A stretch of 64,000 nucleotides of DNA from Sugiyamaella lignohabitans. Taxonomy: Eukaryota > Ascomycota > Dipodascomycetes > Dipodascales > Trichomonascaceae. This document shows positions 31,701-40,045 of this stretch, in pieces (the first letter of the stretch is position 1; every line of letters starts with the position of its first letter). The stretch covers positions 2,213,570 to 2,277,569 of the forward strand of contig NC_031673.1 in the NCBI RefSeq assembly GCF_001640025.1. Direction: 5' to 3'. Made by a program: the position numbers and the translations under genes. The notes under the pieces are model-generated. The model searched no databases, had not been told where the DNA came from, and was given only the letters and a program-made list of their open reading frames with translations.

Positions 31701-32767
31701 ATAACAGTCACAGATCGCTCCTTGAAAATACCGTACTTCATAGTCTCAGCAAGATGGACATCGAACTTCTCAGCCAATCTATTCTGAGCACCGAAAGCAA
31801 CAGTATTACGAATAGCAGACAAACCCTCCTCAGCTACAGTAGCACCTTTTCCATAAGCGGAAGTGGACATGCCAGTGAATTTGATAACAAAAACAGAGCC
31901 CATGACCATGGAACCGGTAATGGCGACTACTACAGACAATAAAATAAGAGCCAGTCTCCAAGATCTGACAAATGCAATGACTAAAGCAGCGACAAATGTG
32001 GACAACCCACTAACAATCAAACCGGCCTTTTCAGAAATACCTTCCTGAATAGCGTTTGTGTCGTTGGTGATACGAGTGGTGACTTCACCAGCACCGAGCT
32101 TGTCGAAGTATGCAATATTCTGTCTCAAAATGGCCTTCAAGTACTGTTGACGAATACGAGCCGTCAAGACCTCACCACGCTCGACGTGGATATAAGTGTC
32201 AACAAACGAAAAAACAATAATACCGATACCAAGATATAGGAAATATAGGGTGTTGTGGTTGATGCCAGCTTGGAACTTTTCAGGATCGGGGTTTTCACCA
32301 GTGAAAAATGCCGAAAACTCTTGTGTCAGGTTACCAAACACCAAAGTAAACATAGGCAAAGCAGCACCTGCCACAATAGAACATCCATAACCAAGAATAA
32401 GAATAGCAACATCCTTCTTATTAGCATATCGATACAACGTCTTCAAAGAGACAGATGGTTCAGGAGACTGAATCTGATCCCGCAAAATCTTAGCATCATG
32501 CTCTGAAAAATTATGAAATGGGTCTTCTTCTTTATCTTTAGCTTTAGAAGATTTCGAAGTCACCACACTATCATTGTCGGCCTTCTTCTTGCCAAACAGG
32601 CCAAATAGGCCCTTTTTCTTCTGATTCTGGTGCAGCTGCTGTTGATGCTGCTGTCTATCAGCGGCCGCAGCGACAGCCACGGCCTTCTCATTGTCCACAC
32701 GACTGTCCGAGCCACGAGAACTCGACCCGTCGGGCGAACTCACGGAAAAATCCTTCTCCTCAGACAT
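28709..32767 (-). CDS. full-size ABC transporter, ABCB/MDR type
   Basis: 1352 aa from the ATG at 32767 (MSEEKDF). The frame runs 14 codons further up, but these lie in a probable 5'-UTR intron. The order is TMD-NBD-TMD-NBD. The N-terminus (1-100) is charged, with a Gln/His run. Walker A1 GMSGSGKST is at about 485-493, signature MSGGQKQR near 600 and Walker B LLLDEATSALD. Walker A2 GASGCGKST is near 1145 and signature LSGGQKQR near 1250. Both sites look intact. It resembles fungal Pmd1-type and animal P-glycoprotein exporters more than the divergent Ste6. Likely substrates are drugs, lipids or a pheromone; the sequence does not decide. Codon use is biased. Confidence 0.88.
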   Translation of the reverse strand: MSEEKDFSVSSPDGSSSRGSDSRVDNEKAVAVAAAADRQQHQQQLHQNQKKKGLFGLFGKKKADNDSVVTSKSSKAKDKEEDPFHNFSEHDAKILRDQIQSPEPSVSLKTLYRYANKKDVAILILGYGCSIVAGAALPMFTLVFGNLTQEFSAFFTGENPDPEKFQAGINHNTLYFLYLGIGIIVFSFVDTYIHVERGEVLTARIRQQYLKAILRQNIAYFDKLGAGEVTTRITNDTNAIQEGISEKAGLIVSGLSTFVAALVIAFVRSWRLALILLSVVVAITGSMVMGSVFVIKFTGMSTSAYGKGATVAEEGLSAIRNTVAFGAQNRLAEKFDVHLAETMKYGIFKERSVTVMVACLWSVIYLSYALSFWEGSRFIVQGHMQVGSVITVIMAMMIGAFQLGHVAPSFQSISVALSSAKKIFEAIDRVPTIDSESEKGEVLDEVQGHIQLKNVKFVYPSRPDVTVLHDMNLEVKPGQTVALVGMSGSGKSTIIGLLERFYKPLSGSITIDGKEIDTLNVKWLRQQIALVSQEPTLFAVTIYENICFGLIGTPYEDAPEDKKRELVVEACKQANAWEFIQNMTDGLDTNVGDRGFLMSGGQKQRIAIARAIISNPKILLLDEATSALDTKSEGIVQEALDRASKERTTIVIAHRLSTIKDADKIVVMSRGDIVEQGTHQELVAMGGVYQRLVEAQRITAAIKQEQEEGTDVLNDSDLDSQAPHKYIPDEDEEPLKKVGTTKSISSDIIANQKHDTKKVKRNVIQLISMLLTFNREEKWFMIIGATASSIAGFGYPALSMLFAKIIQALMVTPDHYGEMRHQVNVFTGYFFMIGIIMFGVFIVMIGCLSYASQKLVRKIRLLVFRQYMRMDIEFFDRDENSTGALTSTLAKDAQAVEGFGGATLGQVLQSIITLFGGIIVAIAFNWRLGLVCTACVPILVGCGFMRMYVMIQLSERAKKVYEDSGAYACESISAVRTVASLTREHGVWRTYADAVESQVKRSRPAIARSALMFALSQGLTPWVMGLGFWYGSTLLKTFTISSFQFFVAFTAVVFGAQAAGSIFSYAPDMGKARQATGNVAEILDVTPKIDTWSNEGEVLDPAAVEGNVEFRGVHFRYPTRPEVPVLRGLNLTVKTGQYVALVGASGCGKSTTIGLIERFYSPLAGQVLLDGHDISELNVNEYRNHISLVQQEPVLYSGTIRENIMLGTKDGQEATEEEMYAAARKANIHDFVMSLPDGYETFAGSKGALLSGGQKQRIAIARALIRNPKVLLLDEATSALDSESEKVVQQALDEAAKGRTTIAVAHRLSTIQNADIIYVFDEGRILEAGTHQQLLANRSRYFELVQMQSLDA

Positions 32768-32774
32768 CCTACCC

Positions 32775-32993
32775 CTGTTAGTCCTAGCACAGTCTCTCCA
32801 CCACCCCACGCCCGACTCGAGCGAAGCGAGAGGAGCTACGGGGTCTGGGGCAGAGCCCCAGCCGCCGGAGGCACACCTTCCAGGGCCAGTTCGCCTCCGG
32901 CGGCTGGGGCTCTGCCCCAGACCCCGTGGCTCCTCTCGCTTCGCTCGAGTCGAGAGGGTGGGGGTGGTTCCGCGAGCGGTGGGGGTTACTTAC
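32775..32993 (-). other. probable 5'-UTR intron of the ABC transporter gene
   Basis: On the minus strand a GTAAGT donor at 32993 and GACTAACAG acceptor ending at 32775, eight bases before the ATG. The branch-to-acceptor spacing is the same as in coding introns of the window. The intron contains a complete inverted pair of GC-hairpin elements. Not confirmed by transcript data. Confidence 0.6.
32813..32952. repeat. inverted pair of long GC-hairpin elements (tips outward)
   Basis: Forward copy 32813-32872 and reverse copy 32893-32952, 60 nt each, differing at one position, 20 bp apart. Both have GAA tips and AGA middle loops. The orientation (GGAGGC ends facing inward) is opposite to the common composites. 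It lies in the probable 5'-UTR intron of the ABC transporter gene. Confidence 0.85.
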
Positions 32994-34472
32994 GTTGGGT
33001 GATTGTGAGTGAGTGTCAGTGAGAGCCGGGATGTGTTCGTTGGGTGAGTGGATGGGATTCACAGTTGGGTAGGACCGGTAGTGGGTGGTATTAGGGCCTC
33101 TAGTGGTGAATCTCGTGAAGTTCAAAGTTCAGGTCTCTGACGATGAAGCTAGTGACGGGAATCTCCCCTTTCTTATACGCCGCTCGGTGCTATGCAAACA
33201 ATCTTTTTTAAGTTTCTCGTTGCTTTTTTGATTACTCGTCGTTGCATGTGGCGTGCATGGTTTTTCAGAGCCATACCGAACGAGGCTCTATTATCTGCAT
33301 TCTGTAACGGGCGGATTTAAGCTATTATCTGATCCGAGCCGAGATTGCTTGACGACAGCCTGGGTCAAGCTCGTATTTAAGCATCATGTACTCCACGCAG
33401 GTACCCCATTCACGCTCAAGGTTACCCCTTCTGACATCAATACTTGGGTCATATTTTATATACTTTTATATATTACGGTTCAAATATTATCAGGATTCGT
33501 TTTCTGGTGGTCCCAGTTTGCTCCCGTACGTCCCGTTACTGTGGCGATAGTGTTGTAGACCTAGACCCTCTCTCTGTTTTATTTATTAGTTAGTCACCCT
33601 TCCCTAGTAATGTGATTCGATTCTTTCATTGTAATTAAATGGATGTGTTTGGCCCGTTCCTGGTGGCTCTCGTTTTTTCTCTAGCTCATGGCATTTCACT
33701 TAACCGCATTCTGTTGTAAGGCTGCTGCCTTGCCTCCTGCTGCTGCTGCTGCTGCCACTGCTGCCGCTACTGCTCCTGATACTGGTTAACTCCGGGCTAT
33801 ATTCCCAAATTGGACACATGAACGTATTACGTACGCGCTTAGCAACCTGCCAAGTTAGTCTCTGGTCTGCTCTGATAGCCCAGGTGCCTCTGGTTAGCGA
33901 CCTGGGCAATTTAACAGCCTGGTCTGGGCCTCTCTTTTTAACCATTGTTACACCCTAAAGGTTAGAGTGTCATCCGACAGACACAGCCAAAGATATCCAA
34001 TGCCTTCCTGACCATTCTCATTCTTCTCAGTAATTTTTTTTTCGTTTTCGTCATTTTTCAAAAAAAAAATTGCTGTAGCTACCTCGCTCACCAACATCAA
34101 TTGTGCATTACATAAACTCCGACAGTAGTCTCCTCTCAGCACCACCCACCGCCCACTTCAGCCAGTGGATAATAAACTCTGACAAACTCAACAATTGCTA
34201 TCGGACCTTACTCATCCCGAGATCACCCATCCACGATTGGTTACTCCGCTCTAACGTGGTTAACTCCCGTCGGAAACCCCACTCTTAACTCCATGTGCCC
34301 ATGATTTCTGTCGGCTACAATCCTAATGTGTTCGCAATGTGCGATGACTCCACGGCATATCTCATAGTGGCAAACCCACCCAAACAGGCACTTGTCAATT
34401 GCCAAACCGATCACCCTGGCTATGATCTGCTAACTCCGTAACCCTATTTCTTATCAGCGACCAGGGGGGCCT

Positions 34473-34615
34473 GCCTCCGGCGGCTGGGGCTCTGCCCCAG
34501 ACCCCGTAGCTCCTCTCGCTGCGCTCGAGTCGGCACGTCTTTCCCATCCCCGCAAAAAAACTCCTGCGAAGCAGGAGCAACCAGGGTCTGGGGCGGAGCC
34601 CCAGCCGCCGGAAGC
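34473..34615. repeat. composite GC-hairpin element (class AB)
   Basis: Reverse long copy 34473-34532 (GCA tip, AGA middle loop), 28-bp spacer with ACGTC and ATCCCCGCA words, and forward short copy 34561-34615 with a CTCCTGC/GCAGGAG tip closed by GAA. Its tail is GCCGGAAGC (one change). Confidence 0.85.
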
Positions 34616-34968
34616 ACGACCCCTCCCCCTGGAAGCACCACCCCCACCTGCAATCGGGGAGTATCGACGGATCTGCTGCCATGTATCTTTGCCGGCGATG
34701 AGGTGGCCTGCTGTCAAAAACATGCCACTGTCGGGTTGCCGTAACCTAATTTTCGTGTTTCCGTTACATATGTCCCCGAATATATATTTAGAAAAGCCTT
34801 TTTGGATTCTGCCAGGCTCTCATGCGTCCTCGTCTCCTCTCTCGCAACGTCCTTTCGCCCTCGGATTTTTTTCCGACGTATGCACATTCAGGGCTAGGTC
34901 GCTGCCGTATCGCTATCTCTCTCCGCCGTTTCGGTTTAATCTCCGAAATGCTGATCCAGGGGGTGTCT

Positions 34969-35028
34969 GCCTCCGGCGGCTGGGGCTCCGCCCCAGACCC
35001 CGTGGCTCCTCTCGCTTCGCTCGAGTCG
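34969..35028 (-). repeat. GC-hairpin element, long type
   Basis: Reverse copy of 60 nt; GAA tip, GGA middle loop. An inverted long copy lies 270 bp away at 35302, too far to be a standard composite. Confidence 0.85.
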
Positions 35029-35301
35029 TTTTCGCGGGGCTGTCCAGATTACGCTGGGGGTGTGCGTGGGTTTTGTGTTTTGGTTGGTGGTGCCACGGTC
35101 GGTATTTTTTCAAGTATATTTACATCATTAGGTATAGAAATTATACGAGTTTTCCGAGGTGCCTCATTCTCACCTCTGATCGTGCGCCGTGCCATATGCA
35201 GGGACTCACGGATCTGCCCCCCCTGAATCTGCGTCAGATCCCCCTGAGCTCTTCCTCCGCTGGAAATCCTCTTCGAAATCTCTGCGGGACCGTAGACGCA
35301 C

Positions 35302-35361
35302 CGACTCGAGCGGAGCGAGAGGAGCCACGGGGTCTGGGGCGGAGCCCCAGCCGCCGGAGGC
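35302..35361 (+). repeat. GC-hairpin element, long type
   Basis: Forward copy of 60 nt with the tip-loop change GAA to GGA (CGAGCGGAGCGAG) and a GGA middle loop. Confidence 0.85.
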
Positions 35362-35460
35362 AGCGTCGCAGAACTAGAAATTACTGTTTAAATATTCATG
35401 AGAGAGGCGTCAAAACATTAGACAGAATACTGTCGATTAGGGGAGGTGGTGTTTTTTAGG

Positions 35461-37119
35461 TTAGATTGATGGGTCGGCCGCCTCGAGAGGCCGGTTTGGC
35501 TGGGTGGTCATGTCGGGGATTGCCGTTGTGGCAGGGGCTGGTGAAGCGGACGCTGGTGTGGTGGTGCCTTCGCCTCCTGGTGTCGATGTCGGTGGCACGA
35601 TTTTCTTTTTGCCTCCTCGTTTGGGTGTGTACTGATCAAAGTGTAATCTTCGTACGTGTTGTTGTTTGTGGGTCGAGGCTTTGGGTCCTTTGAACGTTCG
35701 GAGACACACTGGACATTCCTCAGTTTTATAATGGCCCTCTGCTTTCGACGTTCGCACGTTGGGTGCTGCTGGGGGGCCCGTTTTCTTGGGTTTGTCGACA
35801 CCAGAGCTTTTTCTCATATTAAGAGTCGACATGGAAAACGCAGCTGACGATGGATTGGGTGTACTGGGTTGGCTGGCTGTGCCGTTGGCAGTGGGATATG
35901 AACTGGAGTCCTGAGGAGTTTGTACTGGTTTGACTCCACCAGGTGTCATTGGCGGTTTTGAGAGAAGTGGAGATGCAGGAGTACTTGGTGTTGGGGTTTG
36001 AACAGGAGGAGTGGCTCTTTCCCGGTTGGCATTAGCAGCCACTGCAGCAGCCAGGTTTGGACTTGGTGCTACAGGTGTTGGACTGCCTACTGAGCCGGCT
36101 GAGGGGCTAGGGGTGTTTGTTATCGATGGACTGGCTGTGCTGGCTGTGGTTGGAATTCCTAGTTTGTGATTATTGTTCATAGTCCCTACCGAGAGGGACG
36201 GAGTGGGTGTGTTTTTAAGAGGAGCGTTGCTGTATGACACCGATGGCGCTTGGTTAATTCCATTTCCAGGAGCTCTTGGAGCACCTGGGGTTCCAAACCC
36301 ACTTCTATTACCGCCAGCTGCAGCATTTGCACCACCTAAACCACTTGTGTTATTAGGTCTGACAATAGTCGCGGCAGTTATGGCTCCTGTGCTCGCTCCA
36401 GACCCAACTCTGCTGGTTGTGGAGTTATTTCCAGCATTAGAATTAGCGGCAGTGCTCAAGTTTGGTCCGTTTCCTGTGCCTGCTGAAGGACTTGCTGTTG
36501 GTCTTGGACTAGTTCCTGTGGCAGGTTCAGCTCCGGTTCCATTTCCTGATCCCGATCCTGATCCTGCTCCAGGACCCGATCCTGGTCCTGGTCCCGCGTC
36601 ATCCTTTGTGTCTGGTGTTTCCAAGCTGGTAGGTTCACTGTCCTCTCGCTTTTGATTTTCTAGTTCTTCCTGTTCACGCAGCAATCGTTCTCTCTCTAGT
36701 TCTCTCTGCTGATGCTGCTGAAAAATGAGGAATCTTTTTTGCAATTCAGCCTGCTGCAGCCCGAATTGGTGCTGTTGTTGTTGCTGTATGAATCCATATG
36801 ACACATCACCCGATAAATACGCTGGTGTGTGGGAAAGAAACATATGTTGCAATGACGCGGCACTGGGATAGTTATCCTTCAATTCCCGTCGTGGTGGATA
36901 GATCTGTGGCAGTACCCGATCCTTATTGTCATTGCTGTTGCTACTACCTTTGGATGTGATCCTCGTTACTGTTTCGTATGCTGATAACAGTTTGGTAGGT
37001 ATTGGTAGGTAGCTGGTACTAGGAATACCCTCGACTGACTCTAACGCATCACAAATGGCCAACAGACCAATTGAATCGTAATACGACGCCTGTGGGAGGT
37101 TCGCGGTGTTGATTCCCAT
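35461..37119 (-). CDS. orphan Q/G-rich protein with one C2H2-like zinc finger
   Basis: 552 aa in one frame from a clear ATG (MGINTANLPQASYYDSIG). Residues 1-100 look ordered. Then come a Gln/Arg/Glu-rich segment (about 100-160), Gly-Pro/Gly-Ser dipeptide runs (about 170-195) and long Ser/Thr/Pro/Asn/Ala-rich disorder. Near 464-492 a candidate zinc finger reads ECPVCLRTFKGPK followed by H-x3-H and a third His, then a basic stretch (PKRGGKKK). The finger and basic patch suggest a DNA-binding regulator. I do not recognise an orthologue. Composition and length argue that the frame is real. The long frames antisense to it are shadows. Confidence 0.65.
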   Translation of the reverse strand: MGINTANLPQASYYDSIGLLAICDALESVEGIPSTSYLPIPTKLLSAYETVTRITSKGSSNSNDNKDRVLPQIYPPRRELKDNYPSAASLQHMFLSHTPAYLSGDVSYGFIQQQQQHQFGLQQAELQKRFLIFQQHQQRELERERLLREQEELENQKREDSEPTSLETPDTKDDAGPGPGSGPGAGSGSGSGNGTGAEPATGTSPRPTASPSAGTGNGPNLSTAANSNAGNNSTTSRVGSGASTGAITAATIVRPNNTSGLGGANAAAGGNRSGFGTPGAPRAPGNGINQAPSVSYSNAPLKNTPTPSLSVGTMNNNHKLGIPTTASTASPSITNTPSPSAGSVGSPTPVAPSPNLAAAVAANANRERATPPVQTPTPSTPASPLLSKPPMTPGGVKPVQTPQDSSSYPTANGTASQPSTPNPSSAAFSMSTLNMRKSSGVDKPKKTGPPAAPNVRTSKAEGHYKTEECPVCLRTFKGPKASTHKQQHVRRLHFDQYTPKRGGKKKIVPPTSTPGGEGTTTPASASPAPATTAIPDMTTQPNRPLEAADPSI

Positions 37120-37573
37120 CTTGACGATTTCAACCCTTTTGGAGTTTCTACTCCTATTCTGTCACTAAGACCCGTCTGATGCTGATATAAATTGTAAACA
37201 ATGCTCGTCGGACCCAAATGTAATTCTGTCCACTGGCAGTTTTTTGTTATGACAGCTGTGCTCCAATAATGGTCTTTGTTAGTACCAATGATGAGCGCCA
37301 CAAATGAAATATTTTTGCACTATTTTTCACACTGGCAATTGTCCTTCTCGTGCAACTGCTTCGGTCTCTATCACAAATGCTCGTCGGCCTGCCTCGAGTC
37401 GTGCGTTTGTATCGTTATCGAAATCCTATGAAGCTTGATAGTACTGGAAACTAGTAAAAGAACGCGTCAAACTACATCAAAAATATGTACAACTTTGCCC
37501 TAAACCCAATCGCCAAACTCCCAATCGCACCCTGCACATTTCGTTGGGTCCGAATATTTCAGGGTCCATCTCT

Positions 37574-37633
37574 GCCTCCGGCGGCTGGGGCTCCGCCCTA
37601 GACCCCGCTGCTCCTCTCGCTTCGCTCGAGTCG
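37574..37633 (-). repeat. solo GC-hairpin element, long type
   Basis: Reverse copy, 60 nt; GAA tip. The middle stem has one C-to-T change at its outer end (GCCCTAGACC), a sign of decay. Confidence 0.82.
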
Positions 37634-38135
37634 GGTGTAGAGGGTGCCAGCTGGGCTGTGGAATTGGTTGAGAGTGTTTGTAGGTTTTGTTGATCCTGGC
37701 GGTGGCAGCATTGGAGTGGAGAATGCACTAACTCCGGTGGCTGTTAGGATTTGATTTCTTTCCCGTTATAGGTTCTTGTTTTGTTTCTGTGTGTTTGTCT
37801 GTGGTTTTTTTACTGTTTCCTGATGAATTCTGGTATTCGTATATTTCAGGGATTCTCAGGGGAAACTCAGGGGGAGATGCATCTTCGTATATGCATTCTG
37901 ATCAGGAGTCACTTAAGCTGAGGAAAGTGAACATACGACCATCCTCGAAGGGAAACTACTCAAAATTCCGAATGAAACACCGATACAAGACATAAAACGG
38001 TTATATACACGAGAATATTCGGCCAGGATGAACTTAGAGAGTTAGAGACAAAAGCACCTGGGTCAGTGGTCATGCCTCTACCTATTTCGAGTTGACTTTT
38101 TCACCCTTTAGCCCATACCAACATGATCCTAGCAC

Positions 38136-38195
38136 CGACTCGAGCGAAGCGAGAGGAGCAGCGGGGTCTGGGGCGGAGCCCCAGCCGCCGGAGGC
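38136..38195 (+). repeat. solo GC-hairpin element, long type
   Basis: Forward copy, 60 nt, consensus-like with GAA tip and GGA middle loop, about 210 bp upstream of RPL28 exon 1. Confidence 0.85.
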
Positions 38196-38407
38196 TGTCA
38201 GGGACCCTCACATACCCGGATGGACCCTGCGTGTAAAATGGTAGAATCGAGATTTCCTAATTGGGAAGTACCACAGTCACAGCACGGAGACGCACCACTC
38301 ACGATTTGACGAAATGCCAGATGCAAGCGCCGACGAGGTTCACGGTATAGAGTAGAGCTGGAAGTTGCCCTAGTAGTACTGACGGTATATTCATAACTAA
38401 ACAAAAA

Positions 38408-39383
38408 ATGTCCAACGTTTCTAGGTTAGTACGGTATTTACGGAGCAAGACATGGAGTACGACATAGAGAGAACGATTGTTTAACAAGATATGTGAATTT
38501 GGGTGATGTTCATTTACTGGATAAGGGCGTTACGACGTTGAAGCAGGTTCAATATCACATGCTCAACTGAAAAATAGAGAATAGAAGCGACTGTTCAGGT
38601 TGGGTGTCTCCAGGTTCGACGGAGATGTTGTGTGGATCACTTCGTTGAAAGACAGCGAAGTTTCACGGCATTTAAGAGTGGTTTGACGACGGCAGGTGAT
38701 GAAACTCTGGGTAAAGGGTAGCACCATATATATCGAAACGGAATTCAAGTATAAATTCGAGATGGAATTCCAGCATTTCAAGAAACAGTACAACTTGTTC
38801 GGTAAACCGATATGAAAATGATCTCGAATTCACATTTAAAGATAGGTGCCAAAGCCCCTATTAGTTCCAACAATGCGACCCAAATTCAGTTGAACCGTTC
38901 TCTAATTAATCATTTATATCTCGTTGTCCATGTCATGCCATCCCACCCCTTACCAATAACGAACCAATTCTAACAAAATTTAGTGACCTCATCTGGGAAA
39001 TCACCCGCCCTTACTCCAGCTACCTCGTCAAGAGAAGAACCGCCGGTGGCCTCCAAGTCTCCCGTGACCCTCTTAACGTCTCTGGCAAGTACAGCTACTC
39101 TCAATCTGGTTTCGCCAACGAGAAGGCTCTTGGTGTCATCAAGACCCCCGAGGGAAAGATCCAACTCCTCGCCAAGGTCTCCAAGAACGCCAACAAGCCC
39201 GCCAAGGCCGTTGCCGTCACCACCTTCAAGCAATACAAGTCTCAACGTGCCGTTGCCCACGCCGTTGCCAAGGCTGCTCACGGTTACAGAGACGACCTCG
39301 TCAAGGACGCCGTTGTCAAGGCTTCTGCTTTGACTCGTGCTAACAAGGCCAAGAAGACCTACGAGACCAAGTCGAGAAAATAA
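38408..39383 (+). CDS. RPL28: 60S ribosomal protein eL28 (two exons)
   Basis: Exon 1 is only 17 nt (38408-38424, encoding MSNVS plus two bases). A 559-nt intron (38425-38983) starts GTTAGT and ends TTCTAACAAAATTTAG. Exon 2 is 38984-39383. The product is 138 aa: MSNVSSDLIWEITRPYSSYLVKRR ... DPLNVSGKYSYSQSGFANEKALGV ... GYRDDLVKDAVVKASALTRA, clearly the eL28 family of the large subunit (fission yeast and human have it, S. cerevisiae does not). The symbol follows eL28 nomenclature and is not S. cerevisiae RPL28 (uL15). Exon 2 uses almost only preferred codons, as expected for a ribosomal protein. The start fits the fission yeast N-terminus (MSVSNDLIW), which supports the tiny first exon. Confidence 0.88.
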
Positions 39384-40032
39384 ACATTGTCCTTTACTAA
39401 ATTATTGAGTAACCTTTGTATATGAATCGATGCCAAAAAAATAAAATTAATAACATCCACGCTTGTCTGCCTTACTGGATCGGGGCTCTATTTGAAGTTG
39501 TGCCTCCGGCGGCTGGGGCTCTGCCCCAGACCCCGTGGCTCCTCTCGCTTCGCTCGAGTCGTTACGCATACGGTCCTGACAATAGTTGCTTTTGAGGTGT
39601 GTACTGTTAAAAGGAGATGGCTTTTTCGCACAGAGTCTCATGTGCAGCGTCGCAATAGCAGGTGGGTAGAGTGTCGCCCACCGGGAACAAAAAATACCAA
39701 AAAGATAAAAAGCTACAACACCTTCTGTTCACGCCTGGTCTCCCACGGCATTACTGATCAAGGCTCTCAGAGGTTTAAATATGATTGATCGGACGGGAAA
39801 TCTTGCTTTACTCTGGATATGGCCGTAGCTGTCATATCTTATTTTCAGCTCATACCGATCTGAAAAATTCCAACAATATAAGTATTGTGATATATGAGGG
39901 TGATCGTTGGTAAAGTTGGCTTCCGACGACTAGAGCTTCACAAAGCATTCTAGGTCTCCACGGTAGTCAGGTCTCCATGTGATTTCTTGATTTCCATTCA
40001 ACGGAGAACCCACTACTAGACTCTGATACCAA
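39384..40032. other. RPL28 3' flank
   Basis: About 650 bp with one GC-hairpin copy and otherwise no recognised feature up to the LINE insertion. Confidence 0.45.
39502..39561 (-). repeat. solo GC-hairpin element, long type
   Basis: Reverse copy, 60 nt; GAA tip, AGA middle loop, about 120 bp downstream of the RPL28 stop. Confidence 0.85.
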
Positions 40033-40045
40033 AATCCAAATAGCC

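Larger units (their letters stand above)
32994..35460. other. 2.5-kb intergenic region upstream of the ABC transporter
   Basis: Holds the promoter of the minus-strand ABC gene (nearest part), a (GCT)n microsatellite near 33736-33756, and four GC-hairpin copies at 34473-35361. No open frame with family similarity was recognised; longer frames at 34.4-35.4 kb are translations of the repeats. The sequence becomes CT-rich with several words of the TTAACTCC type. Confidence 0.45.
37120..38407. other. divergent region between the orphan zinc finger gene and RPL28
   Basis: About 1.3 kb with two GC-hairpin copies (37574R and 38136F) and otherwise no recognised gene. The part just before 38408 (with a TATATTC word) is the RPL28 promoter. 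Confidence 0.5.

Noticed and set aside
32768..32809. Upstream start of the ABC transporter (MGWWRDC)
   Set aside because: Lies between probable intron splice sites; the MSEEKDF start follows directly after the acceptor.
34301..34441. 46-codon plus-strand frame (MISVGYNPNVFAMCDD)
   Set aside because: Amino-acid composition is plausible but there is no support from homology or signals; too short to claim.
38490..38702. Possible box C/D snoRNA in the RPL28 intron
   Set aside because: A GTGATGA word occurs at 38696 but no CTGA box with flanking stem follows at proper spacing; a second C-like word at 38502 is imperfect.
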